From assembly GCA_002473385.1 (NCBI GenBank), contig DKTR01000122.1, positions 1-26,801 of the forward strand: 26,801 nt of DNA. The letters run 5' to 3'. Shown one piece after another: positions 7,787 through 14,710 of this stretch. Made by a program: the position numbers and the translations under genes. Under the pieces are notes generated by a model. It was given only the letters and a program-made list of their open reading frames with translations, had not been told where the DNA came from and did not search any database. The stretch is from Lachnospiraceae bacterium UBA7225. Lineage in GTDB: Bacteria > Bacillota > Clostridia > Lachnospirales > Lachnospiraceae. How positions within the stretch are numbered: the first letter of the stretch is position 1; each line of letters begins with the position of its first letter.

Positions 7787-8068
7787 ATTTTAGATGGTAT
7801 TTCCTATCGGGCAATGATGGGCGAATATATCCTCTACTTCCAAGGAAAAATCATCGGCGGTATCTATAATGACCGCTTGCTTGTAAAATCTGTCCAGTCT
7901 GCAATCTCTCTCATGCAGACAGCAACTTACGAATTACCGTATGAAGGTGCAAAAGAAATGCTCTTAGTTGAGGATATTGACAACAGAGATTTTCTCTGCA
8001 ATCTGTTTCTGTCCATGTATGAGGAACTTCCTGCACCAAAGAAAAAGAAAACCACCTCCAAAAAATAA
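7787..8068 (+). pseudogene. TfoX/Sxy N-terminal domain protein, 5' end lost
   Basis: The frame reads ISYRAMMGEYILYFQGKIIGG, then YELPYEGAKEMLLVEDI and FLSMYEELPAPKKKK, which is the TfoX N-terminal domain of small (~105-110 aa) Firmicute proteins. The first ATG (7814) lies inside the conserved motif and has no ribosome site. The homologous frame extends upstream to about 7787, then reaches a stop at 7769, so the first ~20 residues are lost or frameshifted. What remains is 84 codons from that ATG. The break lies within ~60 bp of the tnpV start, so transposon insertion or excision is the likely cause. It ends before a strong terminator. Confidence 0.7.
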
Positions 8069-8074
8069 CGGCAA

Positions 8075-8118
8075 AAAGCCCTTAGCTATGAGTTGCTGCC
8101 CACAGCTAAGGGCTTTCT
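8075..8118. terminator. Bidirectional rho-independent terminator
   Basis: AAAGCCCTTAGCT (8075-8087) and AGCTAAGGGCTTT (8104-8116) form a perfect 13-bp stem with a 16-nt loop. The plus side ends TTTCT and the minus side ends in five T, so it can stop both the tfoX remnant and the guaA transcript. Confidence 0.88.
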
Positions 8119-8130
8119 AATATGGATTCT

Positions 8131-8260
8131 TTCAGAGCCAGGCGAATGTTGCAAATATATGCGTTGAGTGCCTGCACTCATAAACATATATTTGCATACA
8201 TTCATTTGGCGGATACGCCACAACGAGGAAATATGCAGTATTTCCGAGTATGGCTCTGAA
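8131..8260. repeat. Structured multi-branch inverted-repeat element
   Basis: The outer arms TTCAGAGCCA (8131-8140) and TGGCTCTGAA (8251-8260) are perfectly complementary. They enclose three further hairpins. A long stem pairs 8144-8161 with 8185-8203 (one bulged base) and is capped by TGAGTGC/GCACTCA at 8165-8171 and 8174-8180. The others are TGGCG-GATA-CGCCA at 8207-8220 and GGAAATA-N5-TATTTCC at 8227-8245. CGTTG (8162-8166) is also complementary to CAACG (8221-8225), a possible tertiary contact. It lies in the 3' UTR of guaA on the minus strand. Short reading frames through it look like chance translation. It could be a structured RNA, a MITE-like repeat or a recombination site. Confidence 0.75.
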
Positions 8261-8295
8261 CGCCTTGTTGCACAGCCGCCTGTCAATCGTTCTGT

Positions 8296-8317
8296 AACCC
8301 ATAAACACTGGGTTTTT
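8296..8317 (+). terminator. Short plus-strand terminator-like hairpin after the structured element
   Basis: AACCCA, a 7-nt loop and TGGGTT are followed by three more T on the plus strand only. It would end a plus-strand transcript of the 8131-8260 element just before the guaA 3' end. The stem is short. Confidence 0.45.
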
Positions 8318-8330
8318 ACGACCTCCCAGC

Positions 8331-9311
8331 TTATTCCCATTCGATGGTTCCGCAGGGCTTCGGCGTAAGATCGTAAAGCACACGGTTTACGCCCGGCACC
8401 TCATGTGTAATGCGGTCGGTGATGTGCTCCAGCAGTTCAAACGGAACATTTTCAACCGTTGCTGTCATAGCATCGACGGTATTTACCGCACGCAGGATCA
8501 CCGGATATGCAAAGGTACGCGCACCATCCCTCACGCCCACAGAACGGAAATCAGGAACAGCGGTGAAATACTGCCATACCTTTCCTTCCAGCCCGTTCTT
8601 TGCGAATTCCTCACGAAGAATGGCATCCGATTCGCGTACAATCTCCAGACGGTCGCGGGTGATTGCGCCAAGGCAGCGCACACCAAGTCCCGGTCCCGGA
8701 AACGGCTGACGGTAAACCATGCCATCCGGCAGTCCAAGTGCCTTGCCTACCACACGTACCTCATCCTTAAACAGGAATTTGAGCGGCTCTACCAGTTCAA
8801 ATTTCAGATCCTCCGGCAGACCGCCGACATTGTGATGCGCTTTTACGCCGTCACTCTCAATGATATCCGGATAAATGGTTCCCTGAGCCAGGAATTCGAT
8901 CCCCTCCTGCTTGCGGGCCTCTTCCTCAAACACACGGATAAATTCCGCACCAATAATTTTGCGCTTTTTCTCCGGCTCTGCAACGCCTGCCAGCTTATCC
9001 AGAAAGCGATCCACCGCATCTACATATACAAGATTTGCGTCCATCTGATTGCGGAATACCTCTACCACCTGTTCCGGTTCTCCTTTTCTCAGCAGACCAT
9101 GATTCACATGGACACATACAAGCTGTTTACCGATTGCTTTAATCAACAGGGCAGCAACTACAGAAGAATCCACACCGCCGGACAGTGCAAGCAGCACCTT
9201 CTTTTCACCAACCTGCGCACGGATCTGTGCTACCTGCTCCTCGATAAATGCCTCCGCAAGCGCCGCTGTCGTGATACGCTCCATTGTTTCCGGTCTCTTA
9301 TTGTTTTCCAT
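8331..9311 (-). CDS. guaA: GMP synthetase ATP-pyrophosphatase subunit (stand-alone, no glutaminase domain)
   Basis: The 326-aa protein is the synthetase half of GMP synthase, which adenylates XMP and aminates it to GMP. It has the PP-loop SGGVDSS (44-50), the lid region GVKAHHNVGGLPEDLKFELVEPLK, and the C-terminal dimerisation domain with PFPGPGLGVRCLG, VGVRDGARTFAYPV and the invariant ending PKPCGTIEWE. The usual bacterial GuaA is about 510-525 aa with an N-terminal class I glutamine amidotransferase domain. That domain is absent, and upstream DNA shows no remnant: there is a promoter and a GGAGG site directly before this ATG. This resembles the split archaeal arrangement. A separate glutaminase subunit elsewhere, or ammonia as donor, is possible. 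A second full-length guaA elsewhere cannot be excluded. Confidence 0.92.
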   Translation of the reverse strand: MENNKRPETMERITTAALAEAFIEEQVAQIRAQVGEKKVLLALSGGVDSSVVAALLIKAIGKQLVCVHVNHGLLRKGEPEQVVEVFRNQMDANLVYVDAVDRFLDKLAGVAEPEKKRKIIGAEFIRVFEEEARKQEGIEFLAQGTIYPDIIESDGVKAHHNVGGLPEDLKFELVEPLKFLFKDEVRVVGKALGLPDGMVYRQPFPGPGLGVRCLGAITRDRLEIVRESDAILREEFAKNGLEGKVWQYFTAVPDFRSVGVRDGARTFAYPVILRAVNTVDAMTATVENVPFELLEHITDRITHEVPGVNRVLYDLTPKPCGTIEWE

Positions 9312-9345
9312 AACATACCTCCGTGAAAAATTTTAATATAGCTTC

Positions 9346-9374
9346 ATCTTAACAAAAACGACTGTTTCCGTCAA
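9346..9374 (-). promoter_or_regulatory. guaA promoter
   Basis: On the minus strand TTGACG (9369-9374), a 17-bp spacer and TAAGAT (9346-9351), about 35 bp before the guaA start codon. Confidence 0.75.
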
Positions 9375-9383
9375 TATCCGCCA

Positions 9384-9429
9384 CGCATAACATGTAAAGT
9401 CTATAAACCGCGCATAACATGTAAAGTCT
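9384..9429. repeat. Tandem 19-bp direct repeat upstream of the guaA promoter
   Basis: CGCATAACATGTAAAGTCT occurs at 9384-9402 and again at 9411-9429, 27 bp apart from start to start. The nearer copy lies 10 bp beyond the guaA -35 box, the position of an activator site. It could also be a small tandem duplication. Confidence 0.8.
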
Positions 9430-9499
9430 TTCCCGGTCCCGCGGAATACTTCGCGCAATGCATAAACACCCCGCCTCCTGCTCAAAATACGCTCACGCC

Positions 9500-11065
9500 T
9501 CAGACAGCAGGTGTCCTGGACTGATCTGAACGGGAACCAAAGTATTCCTCATACCACACAAGGAAAGTGTAAATTGTCCACACCTTGCGCCAGTTGTCCG
9601 AGTTACCGCCAATATAATCCGCAAATATCGCGTTGATTTCTTCCACATTGAAAAACTCTGCTGCCATATCGCTCTTAAATTTCGCCCGCACATCCTGGTT
9701 ATAGCGATCATCCGCCATCCAGATACGGATCGGAACAATAAACCCAAGTTTTTTGCGGAATGCAATTTCCTCTGGTAATACCTTCGCTGCCGCTGTACGA
9801 AATGCCACCTTGTTCTGCTCCTCATTTACCTTATATCTGGACGGCATCCGGGATGCAATATCAAAAATTCTCCGGTCAGTAAGCGGCATGCGAATCTCCA
9901 GACCAGCCGCTGTGCTCATCTTATCCACGTTCAGATAAATGTCCCCCTCCAGCCAGATCTGTATATCCACATCCGACATCTTTGTAAGCGGATCAAGTCC
10001 TTCTGTTTCTTCGTAAATCTTTTTTACCAGATTGATCGGCAGCACATCCTCACGGTAACGCTTCAGAATTTTCTTCTTTTCATCTTCTTTCATGATATTG
10101 GTATTGCCGACATAAAAATTTTTCAGATTGTCGCCGTAGCGCTCTGCATTGCGATACATATTGTAACCGCCAAAAAATTCATCGGCGCCCTCGCCCGAAT
10201 AGCAAAGCTTTGTGTGCTTTGCAGTTTCCTGACAGGCAATCGCAAACGCGATCGCGGACGCATCGCCCAGCGGCTGCTCCATGTGATACATCACATAAGG
10301 TACAATTGCAAAGTATTCCTCCGGGGTAATCCGGCAGCGGCTGTTTGCCCTTCCGAGGATCTGTGCCGTGCGCAGTGCCAGGGGGGATTCATCAAAGCGC
10401 GCTTCGTCGTAGCCGCAGGAATCCGTCATCTGTACATCCGACATTGCCAGCACATATGAGGAATCTACCCCACCGGATAAAAACGATTCTGCCGTTTCAT
10501 CCGCCTCCTTCACCTCCGGCATAATTTTTGTGATCGTTTCATGAATCTCTTCCGCCCAGTCCTCCAGTGATTTGCTCTCATCCGGGCAGAACTGCGGTGT
10601 CCAGTAACGCTCAATCGTCAGCTTGCCATTCTGCCAGATCAGATAATGCCCCGGCATCAGCTTCTTTACGCCCTTAAAAAATGTATCCTCGCCCGCAACA
10701 TAGGTAAGGCTGAGATACAACTGCAGCATCTCTTCATTTAATTCCTTCACAAAGCCCGGCTGCTCCATGATTGTACGGATAGTTGTGCCGTACAGCAGTC
10801 TGCCATCTGATGTCACATAATAATAAAATGGCTTTGTTCCGAACTGATCCCGCAGGCAGAACAGCTTCTGCGTTTCTTCCTCCCACAGTGCAAAAGCAAA
10901 CATACCATACATGTGATCCGCCATCCTGCTTCCCCATGTCTCATATGCTTTTATAAGGATTTCCGTTTCGCGCACCTCTCTGGAAAGTGCGGTGTCAACG
11001 TCAAGCTCCCTGCAGAGCGCTTCCCAGTTGCGGATATGCCCTCTGTATTCTTTTACTGTTATCAT
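9500..11065 (-). CDS. Asparagine synthetase B family protein, N-terminally truncated
   Basis: The 521-aa protein contains the asparagine synthetase core, which adenylates aspartate and aminates it: RDQFGTKPFYY (72-82), PP-loop SGGVDSS (197-203), and CYSGEGADEFFGGY. Family members begin MCGI, with Cys1 as glutaminase nucleophile. Here the ATG corresponds to a point roughly 70 residues in. The glutamine-site motif NGEIYN reads RGHIRN (8-13), and the SDTE motif reads RETE, so remaining glutamine-contact residues are also changed. The start is real by sequence: AGGAGAG lies before it and only 22 bp separate it from the upstream fucosidase stop. It is therefore probably ammonia-dependent, inactive in glutamine use, or repurposed. 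Confidence 0.85.
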   Translation of the reverse strand: MITVKEYRGHIRNWEALCRELDVDTALSREVRETEILIKAYETWGSRMADHMYGMFAFALWEEETQKLFCLRDQFGTKPFYYYVTSDGRLLYGTTIRTIMEQPGFVKELNEEMLQLYLSLTYVAGEDTFFKGVKKLMPGHYLIWQNGKLTIERYWTPQFCPDESKSLEDWAEEIHETITKIMPEVKEADETAESFLSGGVDSSYVLAMSDVQMTDSCGYDEARFDESPLALRTAQILGRANSRCRITPEEYFAIVPYVMYHMEQPLGDASAIAFAIACQETAKHTKLCYSGEGADEFFGGYNMYRNAERYGDNLKNFYVGNTNIMKEDEKKKILKRYREDVLPINLVKKIYEETEGLDPLTKMSDVDIQIWLEGDIYLNVDKMSTAAGLEIRMPLTDRRIFDIASRMPSRYKVNEEQNKVAFRTAAAKVLPEEIAFRKKLGFIVPIRIWMADDRYNQDVRAKFKSDMAAEFFNVEEINAIFADYIGGNSDNWRKVWTIYTFLVWYEEYFGSRSDQSRTPAV

Positions 11066-11087
11066 ATGCTTTCTCTCCTTATGTACT

Positions 11088-12392
11088 TCATTTCATTATA
11101 ATTTCCAGAACCGTATCTGTTGCATCCGGGAGATGCGGATCTGGTCCCAGATCTGCAAAAAGAATATCCGGATAGCTGCGATGCGTCCAGTTTGCAGAAA
11201 TCGGAATCTCCGCCCCGGTGGCAAGATAACGGATCGCCTTAACGTCCTCCCTGCGAATTTCCTTTAGCGCAACCGGACCTATCGAATTTTCATACAGATG
11301 ATAAAACAGGCTTTCGCCATTTCCGGTAATGCGTCCGAGTTCCGGCCGCTTAAGCCCTGTCCGGCCACATCCATAAATGCTGCGTCCGTTTTTCGCCATC
11401 CAGCCTCCGATCTCCTTCAGAATCCGTATGGATTCCTCCGGGATATTTCCCCTGGCATCCGGTCCGACATTTAAAATCATATTTCCGCCCTTGGACACGC
11501 ATTCCACCAGCTTGCGGATCAGCATAGACGCCGGCTTGAAATAGTGGTCGGCTGCGCAGTAGCCCCAGTTGCCATTCATGGTAATACACGCCTCCCAGTA
11601 CATATCCCTGCCATCCACATCCCGGATTCCCTCCGGCGGAATCATCTGCTCCGGCGTAACAAAATCCCCATGATACGGCAGGGGATTTCCCTCAGCCAGA
11701 GAACCCATTCCCGTACCGTCCACCTCCAGACGGTTGTCGATAATTACTCCCGGCTGCAGCTCTCTCACCATCCTGATCAGCTCTGTCGCTTTCCATTTTT
11801 CTCCCTGCATATCGCCGTAAGAAAAATCAAACCACAAAATATCCAGCTTACCGTAATTCGTACAGATTTCTCTGACCTGATTATGCATATAGGTAAGATA
11901 CCGGTTAAAATCGCGGTTCTCATTGGAATATTCCGGATGATTCCGCATCGGATGATGCAGATCGCCAAAATGCGGATAATCTTCATGATACCAGTCCAGC
12001 AGTGAAAAATAAAGCCCTACCTTTAACCCCTCGGCGCGCACAGCCTTAACAAACTCGGCAACAAAATCGCGTCCGCACGTTGTATTTGTAGATTTAAAAT
12101 CTGTATACTGACTGTCAAACAGACAAAACCCGTCGTGATGCTTTGCTGTCATGACCACATATTTCATTCCGGCATCCTTCGCCGCCTTTGCCCAGGCAGC
12201 CGGATCATAATCCACCGGGTTGAATTCTTCAAAATATTTCATGTAGTCTTCGCGCGGCATTTCCTCGATACTCCGTACCCATTCGCCCCTTGCCGGAATC
12301 GCATACAATCCCCAGTGAATAAACATTCCAAACCGTGCGTCCTTAAACCACTGCATTCTTTTTTCATAAGCTTCTCTGTCGAATACGTACAT
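11088..12392 (-). CDS. Alpha-L-fucosidase, GH29 family
   Basis: The 434-aa enzyme hydrolyses alpha-L-fucosyl linkages. GH29 motifs are WFKDARFGMFIHWGLY (15-30), MTAKHHDGFCLFDS (81-94) and LDILWFDFSYG with the likely nucleophile Asp189. No signal peptide or membrane segment is present, so it acts in the cytoplasm on imported fucosylated oligosaccharides such as mucin or milk glycan fragments. No separate carbohydrate-binding module is present. GGAGG lies before the ATG, and a promoter is visible at 12462-12490. The truncated asparagine synthetase follows after 22 bp, so the two are likely co-transcribed, an unusual pairing. The acid/base residue was not assigned. Confidence 0.93.
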   Translation of the reverse strand: MYVFDREAYEKRMQWFKDARFGMFIHWGLYAIPARGEWVRSIEEMPREDYMKYFEEFNPVDYDPAAWAKAAKDAGMKYVVMTAKHHDGFCLFDSQYTDFKSTNTTCGRDFVAEFVKAVRAEGLKVGLYFSLLDWYHEDYPHFGDLHHPMRNHPEYSNENRDFNRYLTYMHNQVREICTNYGKLDILWFDFSYGDMQGEKWKATELIRMVRELQPGVIIDNRLEVDGTGMGSLAEGNPLPYHGDFVTPEQMIPPEGIRDVDGRDMYWEACITMNGNWGYCAADHYFKPASMLIRKLVECVSKGGNMILNVGPDARGNIPEESIRILKEIGGWMAKNGRSIYGCGRTGLKRPELGRITGNGESLFYHLYENSIGPVALKEIRREDVKAIRYLATGAEIPISANWTHRSYPDILFADLGPDPHLPDATDTVLEIIMK

Positions 12393-12461
12393 AAAAACCT
12401 CCTGTCAGTAAAGCTCTCTTTCCCGTTTACGCGAACCGGGCATCACATGCTGTACATCCCC

Positions 12462-12490
12462 AATATACCGTACAGGCTCTGGAAAATCAA
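12462..12490 (-). promoter_or_regulatory. Promoter of the fucosidase gene
   Basis: On the minus strand TTGATT (12485-12490), a 17-bp spacer and TATATT (12462-12467), about 70 bp before the start codon. Confidence 0.65.
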
Positions 12491-12526
12491 GTGAAGGTTT
12501 CGATAACAGATGCTTTTTTATGCGGG

Positions 12527-12557
12527 AATAAAAAGAGCAGGGTCATTGCAACCCTGC
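12527..12557 (-). terminator. Rho-independent terminator of the L25 gene
   Basis: On the minus strand GCAGGGT, a 7-nt loop and ACCCTGC are followed by TCTTTTTATT. It lies about 30 bp after the L25/Ctc stop codon. Confidence 0.88.
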
Positions 12558-12583
12558 CCTTTACTTACTGCAAAGTAATCTTT

Positions 12584-13171
12584 TTATTTTTCTTCTCCGT
12601 CCGGAGTGTCCTCCTGCTCTGCAGCCTTATTGTGTATTTCAGTTACCGTTACTACGACCGCTTCCGGATCGGTAGTCAGATGGATTTTTTCATTAGAAGC
12701 AAGCTCCAGATCTTTTACAAGAACACTGTCTCCAATTCTCATGTTCTCCATGTTAATTTCCACTTTATCCACCAGTGCTTCCGGAACTGCCTTGTACGCA
12801 ATTTCATGCAGCTTCAGCTGAATCAGGCCGTTCGCTACTTTATCGTGATTCAGCAGCACGACCTCCGCTACCGAGTGCACTTCTTCCCCGGTTACTAATG
12901 CCTGGAAATCAATTTCATCAATCTGGCGTTTCATTGCGTTATAGTCAATCTCTTTAATCAGAACATCCAGCTTTCTGTTTTCTATCTCCAGCATAATCTG
13001 ACTGCCCTTGTTACACGTTTTTAAGAGACGTTCTGCATCCTTTTTCGTAATCTGAACCGGTATGGATTCCTTCAGCTCTTTTCCAAATACATTGCCGGTA
13101 ACATATCCTTCCCGTCTGAGTTTCTTTGCCTTTGTGTCCAAACTTCTTTTTTCAGCTTTTAAAGTATTCAT
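12584..13171 (-). CDS. 50S ribosomal protein L25 / general stress protein Ctc
   Basis: The 195-aa protein has the two-domain Ctc layout. An N-terminal 5S-rRNA-binding L25 domain (about 1-90) begins with LKAEKRSLDTKAKKLRREGYVTG, although the family more often reads R-G-x-I-P-G/A there. A C-terminal TL5-type beta domain (about 95-180) carries the VPEALVDKVEINMENMRIGDSV motif. A charged acidic tail ends the protein. L25 binds 5S rRNA in the central protuberance of the ribosome; Ctc forms are often stress induced in Firmicutes. GGAGG precedes the ATG. It has its own extended -10 promoter and terminator, so it is a single-gene unit between the fucosidase group and azlCD. Confidence 0.92.
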   Translation of the reverse strand: MNTLKAEKRSLDTKAKKLRREGYVTGNVFGKELKESIPVQITKKDAERLLKTCNKGSQIMLEIENRKLDVLIKEIDYNAMKRQIDEIDFQALVTGEEVHSVAEVVLLNHDKVANGLIQLKLHEIAYKAVPEALVDKVEINMENMRIGDSVLVKDLELASNEKIHLTTDPEAVVVTVTEIHNKAAEQEDTPDGEEK

Positions 13172-13260
13172 TTGTCTTTTCCTCCATAATCACTGAATGC
13201 CTGGCAGGCTTACATTACACAATGCAGGTCTGTTAAGTATTTCCTTTTTGTTACACTTAC

Positions 13261-13269
13261 AGTATAACA
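13261..13269 (-). promoter_or_regulatory. Extended -10 promoter of the L25 gene
   Basis: On the minus strand TG-T-TATACT forms an extended -10 box about 90 bp before the start codon. No good -35 is present at the usual spacing, which fits an extended -10 promoter. Confidence 0.55.
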
Positions 13270-13289
13270 CATATAGCAGATAAAGATTA

Positions 13290-13340
13290 AACAAAATAAA
13301 AAGAAATGCTGTGCATCTTTTTGATAAATTGCACAACATT
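13290..13340 (-). terminator. Terminator of azlCD
   Basis: On the minus strand AATGTTGTGCA and TGCACAGCATT pair over 11 bp (one G-U pair) across a 14-nt loop, followed by TCTTTTTATTTT. It lies about 45 bp after the azlD stop codon. Confidence 0.75.
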
Positions 13341-13386
13341 CTCCCTTTCTATTATCCATAAAACAAAAGGCCTCAAAAACCGGAGA

Positions 13387-13713
13387 TCACATAAGCCCGG
13401 GCAAAAGTGGCAGAAGCCTTTCCGCGATAAAAACTGCGCTGCACGCCAGAAGCGCTACCGTAAGCAGGCTTTTTTCTTTATAAGCGGCTATCATCGCAAC
13501 CACAAATCCAATGGTTGCGGAAACAGTGCTGTCGGTTGCAGAAAGAATCGCCGGAAATGTCATTGCCGCCAGGCACGCATATGGTACATAATATAAAAAC
13601 GACTTTATGTACGGACTGGTAATTTCTTTCTTAACGAGTGCCATCGGCAGCATACGGATGAGGTATGTCACACCTGCCATTACCAGAATATATACATAAA
13701 TATTATGACTCAT
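13387..13713 (-). CDS. azlD: AzlD family branched-chain amino acid transport protein
   Basis: The 108-aa protein is a small membrane protein with about four transmembrane segments and the AzlD signature near its start, VMAGVTYLIRMLPMAL (11-26). AzlC and AzlD together form an exporter of branched-chain amino acids or analogues such as azaleucine. Its ATG lies 11 bp inside the end of azlC, with an AGGAAGG ribosome site in azlC coding sequence, indicating translational coupling. A terminator follows. Confidence 0.92.
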   Translation of the reverse strand: MSHNIYVYILVMAGVTYLIRMLPMALVKKEITSPYIKSFLYYVPYACLAAMTFPAILSATDSTVSATIGFVVAMIAAYKEKSLLTVALLACSAVFIAERLLPLLPGLM

Positions 13714-14425
13714 GATAGCCTTCCTCCTGTTCTTCCTTTATCGGGCTGATATATGCAGCAATACCCGCCACAAGCAGTGTCGTTATAATAATCACAAAAC
13801 CGGAAGAGACATTTCTTAATACCGGAGCCACCGCAAACAGGCTGCTGACTGTCATCGCGCCAAGCACCACCCCCGCCACCGCGCGGTTCGTCTTTGCCGG
13901 TGGAATGATAATAGCAAGAAACATTCCATAAATTGCCACGCTCAGAGCGCTCACCAGAAAGTCCGGCAGCAGATTGCCGGAAATCGCGCCTGCCAGCGTT
14001 CCAAGCGTCCAGCCCGGTATCGCGACACACATTGCACCGTAATTGTAGTAGGGGCTTACCCTGCCCTCCTGGCTGGCGCTGATGCCAAAAATTTCATCCG
14101 TGATTCCAAATGATACAAAACATCTGTGTGACAGCGCGGTATTTCTCTCCAGCTTCTGGGAAAGAGAAAAAGACATCAGACAGTAGCGCAGATTAATAAT
14201 TAACTGTGTCAGCGCCATCTCCCAATAGGAACCTGCTGCAAGTATAATATCCAGACCGGCAAACTGACCGGCGGATGTGAGATTTGTCAAAGATATCAGC
14301 ACTGCCTGCCAGATACTTAATCCCCCGGATACTGCCATCATACCAAAGGTGAATGACACCGCAAAATATCCGAGCGCAATTGGTACACCATCCCTCAGAC
14401 CTCTTTTAAAGCTCTCGCGTTTCAT
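13703..14425 (-). CDS. azlC: AzlC family branched-chain amino acid exporter subunit
   Basis: The 240-aa membrane protein matches the AzlC family: the start FKRGLRDGVPIALGYFAVSFTFG (5-27), the conserved NLTSAGQFAGLDIILAAGSYWEMALTQLIINLRYCLMSF core (47-85), and HRCFVSFGITDEIFG. It has roughly seven membrane segments and pairs with AzlD to export branched-chain amino acids. GGAGGGG precedes the ATG. A promoter lies at 14465-14493. No regulator is adjacent (AzlB/Lrp-type genes are often found nearby in other species). Confidence 0.93.
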   Translation of the reverse strand: MKRESFKRGLRDGVPIALGYFAVSFTFGMMAVSGGLSIWQAVLISLTNLTSAGQFAGLDIILAAGSYWEMALTQLIINLRYCLMSFSLSQKLERNTALSHRCFVSFGITDEIFGISASQEGRVSPYYNYGAMCVAIPGWTLGTLAGAISGNLLPDFLVSALSVAIYGMFLAIIIPPAKTNRAVAGVVLGAMTVSSLFAVAPVLRNVSSGFVIIITTLLVAGIAAYISPIKEEQEEGYHES

Positions 14426-14464
14426 GAAACGCCCCTCCGTTTCTTCTTAAGTCAGACTTTTGTT

Positions 14465-14493
14465 ATTGTACCACTCCCGTCACGGAACTGCAA
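14465..14493 (-). promoter_or_regulatory. azlCD promoter
   Basis: On the minus strand TTGCAG (14488-14493), a 17-bp spacer and TACAAT (14465-14470), about 40 bp before the azlC start codon. Confidence 0.75.
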
Positions 14494-14545
14494 TCGGAAA
14501 TTGCGTCTGTAAATGCATGGGATGGAAAACCATTACTATTCATCT

Positions 14546-14705
14546 ATTCACAATAACACGCTTCGTGGGCAAATGTCCCCAGACTGCCGGGGAAAAGTCT
14601 GCACAGGCATACGATTCGCAGTAACACGCTTCGTGGGAAAGTGTCCCCACAACAGTAACGGGGAACCCTCAGGTTCCCCGTCCCATTCGCAATAACAGTC
14701 ATCAC
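14546..14705. repeat. Imperfect ~70-bp intergenic repeat block with hairpins
   Basis: The motif ATTCRCARTAACA begins at 14546, 14614 and, slightly shorter, at 14685, spacings of 68 and 71 bp. In the first two copies it is followed by CACGCTTCGTGGG, a short A-rich spacer and GTCCCCA, itself a hairpin. Between copies lie further hairpins: AGACT/AGTCT at 14581-14600 and a 9-bp stem CGGGGAACC/GGTTCCCCG at 14659-14680. The last may help end the long operon that stops at 14711, although no U-run follows. No coding frame with family features runs through it. Confidence 0.75.
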
Positions 14706-14710
14706 ATTTA

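Noticed and set aside
8086..8383. Short frames through the structured element (84 and 83 codons)
   Set aside because: They run through terminator and hairpins, have no ribosome site and overlap the guaA 3' end.
8403..9326. 307-codon plus-strand open frame opposite guaA
   Set aside because: It is the mirror of a clear guaA gene, has no recognisable domain and no ribosome site.
11088..12392. Secreted fucosidase
   Set aside because: The N-terminus MYVFDREAYEKRMQWF has no hydrophobic signal segment.
14659..14680. Strong hairpin as definite terminator of the long operon
   Set aside because: The 9-bp stem has no U-run on either strand; it belongs to the repeat block.
14546..14705. CRISPR array
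   Set aside because: Only three imperfect copies, spacer parts are themselves hairpins and partly repeated, and no cas genes are present.
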